This document shows positions 43,456 through 50,726 of a DNA stretch of 64,000 nucleotides, piece by piece. The first letter of the stretch is position 1. Every line of letters begins with the position of its first letter. Made by a program: the position numbers and the translations under genes. A model generated the notes under the pieces. It was not told where the DNA came from, did not search any database, and saw nothing but the letters and a program-made list of their open reading frames with translations. Origin of the DNA: Alsobacter sp045348435. Lineage in GTDB: Bacteria; Pseudomonadota; Alphaproteobacteria; Rhizobiales; Beijerinckiaceae. The DNA is taken from contig NZ_CP157484.1 in the NCBI RefSeq assembly GCF_045348435.1, forward strand, positions 3,534,001 through 3,598,000, in the 5' to 3' direction.

Positions 43456-44445
43456 TTACTGGATTTTCGCGATCTCGTCGGCGGAGGTCACCGACCACAG
43501 GTCCGCAAAGAGCTTGTCCAACGCGGGCTTGGCCTTCGCCATGAAGGGCGCGTAGTCGGGTTTGGTGAACTGCATCCCGGCCGCCTGCAGCTTGTCTCCA
43601 AGCGCCTTCTCGCTGGCCGCCGACAACTCGTCCCCATAGGCCAGGGCCTCCTTGGCGGCCGTGTCGATGATCGCCTTCTGGTCGGCCGGCAGGCTCTGGT
43701 ACAGTTTGTCGTTCATCAGCCACAGGGACGTCGCGTAGAGGTGCCCCGTGATGGCGATGTATTTCTGCGCCTCCTGAAGCTTGAAGGTGTAGATCTGGTC
43801 GAAGGGGCCGTCCGACCCCTGGACCACGCCCAGCTTCAGGGACGTGAACAGCTCGGGCAGCGCGATCGGGACCACCACCGCGCCCACGGCCGTGAAGGCG
43901 TCGATGAAGGGCCGCGACTGCCCCATGCGCAGCTTCATGCCCTTGACGTCGTCGACGCTGTTGATCGGGCTGTTGGATGTGAGGTGCCTGTAACCCCGGC
44001 CCATCATGCCGACGGTGTGGAGCCCGTGCGACTTGGAGAAGATGTCCCTGACCTCGGAGCCGAGCTTGCTGTCCCAGGTCTTGTAGACATGCGCCTTGTC
44101 GCGGAAGACGAACGGCGCGTCGAAGAAGGAGTATTTCGGGGCGAGCGAGACGATCGGATAGGTGCCGAAGACGGCCATCTCCAGTTCGCCAAGCTTCAGT
44201 GCCTCGACATTGTCCTTTTCGCCGCCCATCTGGCCGCCGGCGAAGATCTTCACGTCGATCGCGCCCTTACTGCGCTCCTTGACGATGTCGCCGAACCGCT
44301 TGGCGGCCTGCATCATGTCCGTGCTCTGGTCGAAGGCGCTGGCGATGCGGATCGTGACGGGCTTCGATTGGGAGAGCGCGGGGACGGCGGCGAGAAGAGA
44401 CAGCGTCAGTCCGCCGACCAGGCCGACGACATTGCGGCGCAGCAT
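43456..44445 (-). CDS. TRAP transporter substrate-binding protein (DctP-like)
   Basis: The ATG at 44445 is preceded by CGGAGGAAACATC and gives 329 residues; a longer frame begins at 44514 with no such site. The first ~26 residues are a Sec signal peptide (LRRNVVGLVGGLTLSLLAAV). The mature part has IRIASAFDQSTDMMQAAKRF, DVKIFAGGQMGGEKDNVEAL, and KLRMGQSRPFIDAFTAVGA, which holds the Arg that normally binds a carboxylate. The ligand is probably a sugar acid or similar carboxylate, given the aldolase and DeoR partners. Confidence 0.93.
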   Translation of the reverse strand: MLRRNVVGLVGGLTLSLLAAVPALSQSKPVTIRIASAFDQSTDMMQAAKRFGDIVKERSKGAIDVKIFAGGQMGGEKDNVEALKLGELEMAVFGTYPIVSLAPKYSFFDAPFVFRDKAHVYKTWDSKLGSEVRDIFSKSHGLHTVGMMGRGYRHLTSNSPINSVDDVKGMKLRMGQSRPFIDAFTAVGAVVVPIALPELFTSLKLGVVQGSDGPFDQIYTFKLQEAQKYIAITGHLYATSLWLMNDKLYQSLPADQKAIIDTAAKEALAYGDELSAASEKALGDKLQAAGMQFTKPDYAPFMAKAKPALDKLFADLWSVTSADEIAKIQ

Positions 44446-44504
44446 GATGTTTCCTCCGAAGGCGGCTTCTTCGAGCCGCTGCAATGCTTCATAGCACCTC
44501 AAAA

Positions 44505-44523
44505 AATCCCACACAATCCCACA
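44505..44523. promoter_or_regulatory. Direct repeats upstream of TRAP operon
   Basis: AATCCCACA occurs twice, starting at 44505 and 44515, one helical turn apart and about 60 bases upstream of the dctP-like ATG. DeoR proteins often bind direct repeats, so this is a candidate site. Confidence 0.35.
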
Positions 44524-44615
44524 TGGTCGGGCAATCCACGTCAGAGATGGACCAACCCACGATTGCGATTACAGTCAGCGTAACCGTGACTGCGCGGACA
44601 GCGACGGAGGACTCC

Positions 44616-45464
44616 ATGCGCTCCCGAGGACTGACCCCCTTGTTTCTCGTCTCCACGACGGTCGTCGGAGTCCTGGCCGCCGCGCCCACAGCGGACGCCA
44701 AGCCCGCGCCCCGCAAGGCGGGTATCGAGATCCGCTACGACCCGCCCAAGAACCCCGAGCACCAGGGCATCTACGACACGCTCCGCAAGGCGAAAGCCCT
44801 CGAGCGCATCCGTGACAGGCTCGCCGGGATCTCCCTGCCGCGCACCTTGCTGCTGAAGACGGAGGGCTGCGATGGCGACATCAACGCGGCCTATGATCCT
44901 GGCGAGAGCGCGATCGGCATCTGCTACGAATATCTCGCCTACATCCAGGAACTGGCGGGGAAGATCCCGCCCGACATCGCCGCCAAGGAAAGCCTCACGC
45001 CGGCGAATTACGTCGTCGGCCCCTTTCTCGAAGTGACCTTGCATGAGTTGGCCCATGCCATCTTCGATCTGCGGAAGGTGCCCGTTCTGGGCCGCGAGGA
45101 AGACGCAGCCGACCAGGTGGCGACCTATGTGCTCCTTCAGTTCGGAAACGACGAAGTCCGACGCGTCATCTCCAGCATCGCCGTGATGTACGCCTCCGAA
45201 GCGCGCGAGGCCGCGCCGAAGCTGAAGGACTTCGCGAATGAGCACGGCTTGCCGGCACAGCGGTTCTTCAACCTGATCTGCATCACCTATGGCTCCGACC
45301 CGAAATTCTTCGGAGACGCCGTCTCGCGCGGATACCTGCCCGCCGACCGGGCGGAACAATGCCCGGGAGAATTCGCCCAGGTGAAATACGCCTTCGACAC
45401 CTTGATCTGGCCTGTTCTCGGCGCCCGCAAGCCGCCTCCTGCAAACCTGCCTCGCAAACCCTGA
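44616..45464 (+). CDS. Putative secreted zinc metallopeptidase (DUF4344-like)
   Basis: The ATG at 44616 follows ACGGAGGA; the product is 282 residues with a Sec signal at residues 1-28. A zinc-protease motif HELAH spans residues 143-147 (His-143, Glu-144, His-147), followed by GREEDAADQVA near residue 160, a plausible third-ligand region. This matches the DUF4344 putative-metallopeptidase family, whose substrate is unknown. It stands alone, divergent from the TRAP operon. Confidence 0.8.
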   Translation: MRSRGLTPLFLVSTTVVGVLAAAPTADAKPAPRKAGIEIRYDPPKNPEHQGIYDTLRKAKALERIRDRLAGISLPRTLLLKTEGCDGDINAAYDPGESAIGICYEYLAYIQELAGKIPPDIAAKESLTPANYVVGPFLEVTLHELAHAIFDLRKVPVLGREEDAADQVATYVLLQFGNDEVRRVISSIAVMYASEAREAAPKLKDFANEHGLPAQRFFNLICITYGSDPKFFGDAVSRGYLPADRAEQCPGEFAQVKYAFDTLIWPVLGARKPPPANLPRKP

Positions 45465-45508
45465 GGGAACGCGGGCGCCTCTTGCTCCCTGGGCCGTCGA
45501 CCCCATAT

Positions 45509-45526
45509 ACCATCCACACGGATGGT
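45509..45526. promoter_or_regulatory. Operator-like palindrome in front of the ribbon-helix-helix gene
   Basis: ACCATCC and GGATGGT form a perfect 7-base inverted repeat around ACAC. It overlaps a -10-like CATATA region and ends just before the ribosome site of the regulator, as expected for autoregulation by a ribbon-helix-helix protein. Confidence 0.5.
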
Positions 45527-45540
45527 GAGGAGATGGCGCT

Positions 45541-45951
45541 TTGGCCCTGGACGCACGACAGAGAACGCCCGACAGCGAGAAGATCACGATCAATCTCGGC
45601 TTCGTCGATCTGGGCCATGTCGACCTGCTCGTTCAGGACGGCTTCTACTCCAATCGATCCGACTTCATCCGCACCGCCATCCGCAACCAGCTCGATCGCC
45701 ACTCCGAGGTGGTGAAGAAGTCGGTGGTCAGGCGCCGTTTGGACCTCGGCCTGCGCCATTACAGTCGGCAGGATCTCGAACAGGCCCGGGCCTCCGGCGA
45801 GATGCTTCGGATCCAGGTGCTCGGCCTAGCCGTGATCGGCGCTGACGTCACCCCGGACCTCGCGCGCGAAACGATCGCGTCCATCACCGTGTTGGGCGCT
45901 CTGCAGGCGAGCCCCGACGTGAAGGCCGCTTTGGGCGACCGCATCGGCTAG
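45541..45951 (+). CDS. CopG-like ribbon-helix-helix transcriptional regulator
   Basis: An in-frame stop lies at 45526-45528 and no ATG follows, so the start is the TTG at 45541, with GAGGAG about 9 bases upstream. The product is 136 residues. Residues ~14-50 (KITINLGFVDLGHVDLLVQD and SNRSDFIRTAIRNQL) form the ribbon-helix-helix DNA-binding fold. The rest has no recognised domain; it is longer than simple antitoxins, and no toxin gene is adjacent. It probably regulates itself through the palindrome at 45509. Confidence 0.8.
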   Translation: MALDARQRTPDSEKITINLGFVDLGHVDLLVQDGFYSNRSDFIRTAIRNQLDRHSEVVKKSVVRRRLDLGLRHYSRQDLEQARASGEMLRIQVLGLAVIGADVTPDLARETIASITVLGALQASPDVKAALGDRIG

Positions 45952-46021
45952 CCGCGGCGCCCTTTTTCCAATGACACGACGATCGCCGCTCCGCGCGGTC
46001 GCGACCTCAAGGACCATGCTC

Positions 46022-47134
46022 ATGAACAGCCTGCCCAAGATCGACATCATGGAGGCGACCCGTCTCACCCGCGAAGGACGGCTCCAGGAAGCCATGGCTG
46101 TCCTGAGAGGCGGCGCGGGCCCGGAGGCTCGCCCCGCCGCGGGTGCGCCCGAGGCCCAGCCCGGAACGGGATTTCTGAGCCGCTTGCGGCGCCTGGCGAA
46201 CGCCCCCGCCGGCCATGGCGGTCCCCGCCCCGCGCCCGAGCCGATGCCCGGCGGAGCGCGCTTCCTGACCAAGAGCTTCACCAACGCCGCCGGGACGCGC
46301 GCCTACAAGGTCTACATCCCGTCCTCCTATGTCGGAGACCCCGTCCCCCTCGTGGTGATGCTCCACGGCTGCACTCAATCGGCCGATGACTTCGCCGCCG
46401 GAACCCGGATGAACGTCCTGGCCGAAGACATGCGGTTCATCGTCGTCTACCCCGAGCAGTCCAAGGCCGCGAATTCGTCCAAGTGCTGGAACTGGTTCAA
46501 TCCCGCCGACCAGCGCCGCGACAGCGGCGAGCCGTCCATCATCGCCGGGGTGACCCGACAGGTGATGCGCGACTATGCGGTGGAGCCGACTCAGGTCTAT
46601 GCGGCCGGCCTGTCAGCGGGCGGCGCCAAGGCCGCCATCCTGGGCGTCGCCTATCCTGACCTCTACGCTGCGGTCGGCGTCCATTCGGGGCTGGCCGGCG
46701 GCTCAGCCCGGGATGTCGCGACGGCGTTCGCGGCCATGCGCAAGGGCGCCGCTCCGGGCGCGCGCCAGCCGGGGGATCGCAGCCAGCCGGCGCCCGCGAT
46801 CGTCTTCCATGGGGACCGGGACGCAACGGTGCACCCCAGCAATGGTGAGCACGTAATCTCGCAAGCGCGGCCGGGCGAGCCCCACGCCGGGACGCTGTCC
46901 GTGGAGGTCAGGACAGGGTCGTCCCCCGGCGGGGTAGGCTTCACCCAGACCATCCACGCCGCCCCGGACGGGCGCTCGGTTCTGGAGCACTGGACCCTGC
47001 ACGGGTCGGGTCACGCGTGGTCAGGCGGCAGTCCGGCGGGAACCTACACGGATCCGAAGGGGCCGGACGCCAGCCGGGAGATGCTGCGCTTCTTCCTGCA
47101 GCACCGCACCTCCGCCCAAGGACCCGCGCGATGA
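46022..47134 (+). CDS. PHB-depolymerase-family esterase
   Basis: I choose the ATG at 46022 because AAGGA lies 8 bases before it; another ATG is at 46016. The product has 370 residues. A linker rich in Pro and Ala (residues ~30-75) precedes an alpha/beta-hydrolase domain with VVMLHGCTQSADDFAAGTRM near residue 105, the nucleophile Ser in YAAGLSAGGAKAAI near residue 197 and the His in LHGSGHAWSGG near the end. Family members hydrolyse poly-hydroxybutyrate or feruloyl esters. No clear signal peptide is visible, so it may act in the cytoplasm. Confidence 0.88.
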   Translation: MNSLPKIDIMEATRLTREGRLQEAMAVLRGGAGPEARPAAGAPEAQPGTGFLSRLRRLANAPAGHGGPRPAPEPMPGGARFLTKSFTNAAGTRAYKVYIPSSYVGDPVPLVVMLHGCTQSADDFAAGTRMNVLAEDMRFIVVYPEQSKAANSSKCWNWFNPADQRRDSGEPSIIAGVTRQVMRDYAVEPTQVYAAGLSAGGAKAAILGVAYPDLYAAVGVHSGLAGGSARDVATAFAAMRKGAAPGARQPGDRSQPAPAIVFHGDRDATVHPSNGEHVISQARPGEPHAGTLSVEVRTGSSPGGVGFTQTIHAAPDGRSVLEHWTLHGSGHAWSGGSPAGTYTDPKGPDASREMLRFFLQHRTSAQGPAR

Positions 47135-47811
47135 AGCCCTGGGTTCATCTCGGCGTCGCCCCCATTCCGGGCGACGCCGGCGAACTGAGGCTGATGCGGC
47201 GGGACGCCGAGTTCTCGATCAGGCTGGGTCATACGGAGCTGATGAACAGCCGGCTGCGAGGCTCCGAAGAGGCGCTCGCGACCCTCGCCTTCGCCCGGGC
47301 GCCCGGCGCACAGGCGGGTCGCGTCCTCATCGGCGGTCTCGGCATGGGCTTCACCCTGCGCGCCGCCCTGGCGGCGCTGAGCCCACGCGCCCATGTCGAC
47401 GTGGTCGAACTTGTGCCGGCCGTCGTCGCCTGGGCGCGGGGGCCGATGGAGCCTCTGTTCGGCGACAGCCTGTCCGACCCGCGGGTCCAGATCCATGAAG
47501 CGGACGTCGCGGCCGTGATCGGCCAAGCCCGGCTGGCCTATGACGCCATCCTGATGGACGTCGACAACGGGCCCGAAGGCCTCACCCGGTCCGCCAATGA
47601 CGGGCTCTACGACGTCGCCGGCCTGGGCGCCGCGATGGCGGCGCTTCGGCCGGGCGGCGTCCTGGCGGTCTGGTCGTCCGCTCCCGATGCGGGCTTCACG
47701 CAGCGGCTGCGGCGGGTCGGGTTCGCGGTGACCGAAGAGCGGCCCCGCGCCAACGGAAAGACGGGCCGCGGCGCCCGGCACGTCATTTGGCTGGCTGTCA
47801 GTCCGGCCTGA
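47131..47811 (+). CDS. Spermidine-synthase-like SAM-dependent protein
   Basis: The start at 47131 overlaps the preceding stop by ATGA; length 226 residues. It has the Rossmann SAM-binding pattern VLIGGLGMGFTLRAAL near residue 64, the acidic VDVVELVPAVVAWA and YDAILMDVDNGPEGL near residue 138, typical of spermidine-synthase-like methyltransferases. The N-terminal domain is short, so true polyamine synthesis is doubtful. It is cotranslated with the esterase. Confidence 0.8.
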   Translation: MKPWVHLGVAPIPGDAGELRLMRRDAEFSIRLGHTELMNSRLRGSEEALATLAFARAPGAQAGRVLIGGLGMGFTLRAALAALSPRAHVDVVELVPAVVAWARGPMEPLFGDSLSDPRVQIHEADVAAVIGQARLAYDAILMDVDNGPEGLTRSANDGLYDVAGLGAAMAALRPGGVLAVWSSAPDAGFTQRLRRVGFAVTEERPRANGKTGRGARHVIWLAVSPA

Positions 47812-47836
47812 AAAGTCGCCGGAACGCGCCCTCGAC

Positions 47837-47862
47837 GGAATCCACTGTAAAAAAGACGCGTC
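47837..47862 (+). promoter_or_regulatory. Weak EcfG-like promoter candidate
   Basis: GGAAT and CGTC are separated by 17 bases, each one base off the EcfG pattern, about 95 bases upstream of the GlsB-like gene. Members of that family are common general-stress targets. Confidence 0.3.
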
Positions 47863-47956
47863 TTCCGGGCCGAACTGCAACTTTCGTGGGCTCATTCCTG
47901 TTGTTTCGCCAGAAGCAGGGTTGAACAGACAACCGGCGCTACACGCAGAGGGAACG

Positions 47957-48223
47957 ATGAGCATCATCTGGACCATCATCATCGGGTTCGTCGCCGGAGT
48001 GATCGCCAAGTTCATCACTCCAGGGGACAATGAGCCGGCGGGGTTCATCCTCACATCGATCCTGGGCATCATCGGCGCCTTCGTGGCCACGTATCTCGGC
48101 CAGGCGCTGGGATGGTACCGGCCGGGCGAGGGCGCAGGCTTGATCGGGGCGGTGGTGGGCGCCGTCATCGTGCTCGTGATCTGGGGCATGATCGCCGGGC
48201 GCCGGGCGCGCACGACGCTTTAG
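47957..48223 (+). CDS. GlsB/YeaQ/YmgE-family small membrane protein
   Basis: The ATG at 47957 follows GAGGGAACG; the product is 88 residues with three membrane segments and the family glycines (IIGFVAGVIAKFITPGDNEP and SILGIIGAFVATYLGQALG). The function of this transglycosylase-associated family is not well defined; many are stress-induced. A rho-independent terminator follows. Confidence 0.9.
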   Translation: MSIIWTIIIGFVAGVIAKFITPGDNEPAGFILTSILGIIGAFVATYLGQALGWYRPGEGAGLIGAVVGAVIVLVIWGMIAGRRARTTL

Positions 48224-48252
48224 AACACCCGTCCTTCACCGGTATCGCCCAA

Positions 48253-48282
48253 GCCGTCGCGCGTCCGCGCGGCGGCTTTTTT
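48253..48282 (+). terminator. Rho-independent terminator
   Basis: GCCGTCGCGC and GCGCGGCGGC form a 10-bp stem (one G-T pair) with loop GTCC, followed by six T. It lies 30 bases after the GlsB-like gene. Confidence 0.85.
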
Positions 48283-48453
48283 GCGTACGCGTCAGGCCGA
48301 AATGAGTCCGAATTCGCCAAAGATGGGTCAACGGAACGATACTCGTTAACTTATCATTTGTCGTAAAATGCAATCGTGAGTTTAGGAGACGATTGACGCT
48401 CTTCTGCGCCGGCCGGTCGCGCCGCCGGCGACGTCGAATGCGAGGGGGCACGC

Positions 48454-50175
48454 ATGATCTCGTTTGGAAGACTTTTCGGCGGAGCGGACGAGGGCTACGC
48501 CGCGGCCCTGAATCGATCGCAGGCGGTGATCGAGCTTTCGCTCACGGGCGAGATCATCACCGCCAACGGGAATTTCCTGAAGACGATGGGTTATGAGCTG
48601 GACGAGATCCGCGGCAAGCACCACAGCATGCTGGTCGACCCCGCCGAGCGCGACACCGCCGCCTATCGCGAGTTCTGGGACAGGCTGCGCCGCGGCCAGT
48701 TCGACTCGGGCCAGTATCGCCGCATCGCCAAGGATGGGCGCGGCGTCTGGCTCCAGGCCAGCTACAATCCCGTCCTGGACAAGTCCGGCGCTCCCGTTCG
48801 CGTGGTCAAATTCGCCGCCGACATCACCGCCGAAAAGACCGCCATGGCGGACATGACCGGCCGGCTCAACGCCCTCGACCGGGTTCAGGCGACCATCGAA
48901 TTCGGGCTCGACGGGACCGTCCTCACCGCCAATCCGAACTTCCTGAAGGCCTTGGGCTATACGCTGGACGAGATCAAGGGCCGACATCACAGCATGTTCG
49001 TCGATCCCGCGGAGGCGCAGACGGCGGAATACCGGCGCTTCTGGGACAGGCTGCGGAAAGGCGACGTCGAGGCTGACCAGTTCCGGCGGATCGGCAAGGG
49101 CGGCCGCGAGGTCTGGATCGACGCCAGCTACAATCCGATCTTCGACGCCGACGGAAAGCCTTGCAAGGTGGTGAAGTTCGCCACGGACGTGACCGCCCAG
49201 GTCCGCGCATCCATGGCGATCGAGAAGGCGGCGAGCGCGGTGGTCGACGCGGCGAAAAGCAACGACCTGAGCGCCCGCATCAACCTGAACGACGCCTCAG
49301 GGGCGATGAAAAACCTCGCCGAAGGCGTCAACCAGTTGCTCGAGACCTTCTCGGGGATCATCGAATCCGTCCGCCAGGAATCGCGCAGCGCTCTGAGCGC
49401 GTCGAGTGAGATCGCCACCGGCAACGAGGACCTCGCGAACCGCACGGAGCAGCAGGCCGCTTCGCTGGAGGAGACCGCGGCGACGACCGAGCAGCTCGCC
49501 GCCTCCGTGAAGTCGTCCGCCCTGTCGTCGCGACAAGCGGCCGAACTGGCGGCCGAAGCGACCGGCGTGGCTCAGGCCGGCGGCGAGGTGGTCCGCAGCG
49601 CCGTTTCGGCGATGGGCCGCATCGAGGACTCGTCGCGCAAGATCACGGACATCACCTCCGTCATCGACGAGATCGCCTTCCAGACGAACCTGCTGGCCCT
49701 GAACGCCGCAGTGGAGGCCGCGCGCGCCGGCGAGGCAGGCAAGGGCTTTGCGGTGGTCGCGTCGGAGGTGCGCACGCTGGCGCAACGTTCGAGCACCGCC
49801 GCCAAGGACATCACCGCGCTGATCAACGAGGCGGCGTCGGAGGTGGCGACCGGAGTCGCCCTGGTGCGGCGGGCCGGCGAGGCGCTCGACCAGATCGTGG
49901 TCGCCTCCAACAAGGTCTCCGCCACCGTGTCGGAAATCTCGGCCGCGTCAGGCGAGCAGTCGAGCGGCATCGAGGAGATGAGCCAGGCGATCGCCCACAT
50001 GGACGAGATCACCCAGCAGAACGCCTCGCTGGCCGAACAGGGCGCCGGAGCGGCTGCGTCCCTCGCTCAGCATGTCCAGCAACTCGCTGAGTTCGTCGAG
50101 GCGTTCAAGACGGATCGCCGGGACGCAGAGCCCGCCCGAGCGGCCTCGGTCACGCGCCTGCGCGCCCGGGCCTGA
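48454..50175 (+). CDS. Soluble methyl-accepting chemotaxis protein with two PAS domains
   Basis: The 573-residue protein has no membrane segment. Two PAS domains, residues ~22-128 and ~143-250, are near copies of each other (GYELDEIRGKHHSMLVDPAE and GYTLDEIKGRHHSMFVDPAE). A short HAMP-like link and the signalling helical hairpin follow, with the tip EIAFQTNLLALNAAVEAARA near residue 410. PAS domains often bind heme or flavin and sense oxygen or redox state; the ligand here is unknown. It signals to CheA/CheW, which are not in the window. The next gene is convergent, with a strong terminator between. Confidence 0.93.
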   Translation: MISFGRLFGGADEGYAAALNRSQAVIELSLTGEIITANGNFLKTMGYELDEIRGKHHSMLVDPAERDTAAYREFWDRLRRGQFDSGQYRRIAKDGRGVWLQASYNPVLDKSGAPVRVVKFAADITAEKTAMADMTGRLNALDRVQATIEFGLDGTVLTANPNFLKALGYTLDEIKGRHHSMFVDPAEAQTAEYRRFWDRLRKGDVEADQFRRIGKGGREVWIDASYNPIFDADGKPCKVVKFATDVTAQVRASMAIEKAASAVVDAAKSNDLSARINLNDASGAMKNLAEGVNQLLETFSGIIESVRQESRSALSASSEIATGNEDLANRTEQQAASLEETAATTEQLAASVKSSALSSRQAAELAAEATGVAQAGGEVVRSAVSAMGRIEDSSRKITDITSVIDEIAFQTNLLALNAAVEAARAGEAGKGFAVVASEVRTLAQRSSTAAKDITALINEAASEVATGVALVRRAGEALDQIVVASNKVSATVSEISAASGEQSSGIEEMSQAIAHMDEITQQNASLAEQGAGAAASLAQHVQQLAEFVEAFKTDRRDAEPARAASVTRLRARA

Positions 50176-50186
50176 GACGACGAAAG

Positions 50187-50220
50187 AAAGGGCGCCGGGC
50201 TTTTCGGCCCGGCGCCCTTT
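50187..50220. terminator. Bidirectional terminator
   Basis: AAAGGGCGCCGGGC and GCCCGGCGCCCTTT form a perfect 14-bp stem with loop TTTTCG. The A-tract and T-tract are part of the stem, so it can serve both the chemoreceptor gene and the convergent receiver gene. Confidence 0.85.
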
Positions 50221-50247
50221 GCATGAGCCCTGACGGGCGAGCGCGGT

Positions 50248-50649
50248 TCAGGCGCTCATCAGGTAGGGAGCGGCGGGCGACGCCTTTGCGATGCACGCCT
50301 GCAACTGAGCGGCCGTGAAAGGCTTCAGCAGGAAGGCCTCGATCTTCAGCCCTTCGATCATGACCCGGGTCTCGGGCCTGCTGTCCGCCGAGATCATCAA
50401 GAACGGGATCTGCGCTGTCGCCGGGTTCGCGCGGGCGATCCTGGCCACTTCAGCGCCGCTCATCGGCTCCATGTGGAGATCGCAGATCACGAGCCCGTAG
50501 TCCTTCTTCCGCAAGAGCGCCAGCGCCTGCGCGCCGTCCGCCACGCCGTCGACGTCGCGGCAGCCGATCGCGTGCAGCATCGACGTCAGCACGCGCCTCA
50601 TGGTGGAGTAGTCGTCGACGATCAGAATGCGATTGCTTCTCAGGGCCAA
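50248..50649 (-). CDS. CheY-like response regulator receiver protein
   Basis: The 133-residue protein is a lone receiver domain with acidic pocket Asp-12/Asp-13 (ILIVDDYS), phosphoacceptor Asp-57 (VICDLHM), Ser-88 and Lys-109 (FLLKPF). It lies 77 bases downstream of the membrane chemoreceptor gene on the same strand, so the pair are probably cotranscribed. It could relay to a flagellar motor or act as phosphate sink. Confidence 0.92.
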   Translation of the reverse strand: MALRSNRILIVDDYSTMRRVLTSMLHAIGCRDVDGVADGAQALALLRKKDYGLVICDLHMEPMSGAEVARIARANPATAQIPFLMISADSRPETRVMIEGLKIEAFLLKPFTAAQLQACIAKASPAAPYLMSA

Positions 50650-50726
50650 GCTGAATTCCCCCTTCGGTGAAGTCCTCGGCGTCCCGGGGGCGGGCGCCGA
50701 GGTGGGTTGGTGACGGTGGAAGAACG

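Noticed and set aside
45541..45951. Type II antitoxin
   Set aside because: No toxin-like gene lies next to it and the protein is longer than typical CopG antitoxins.
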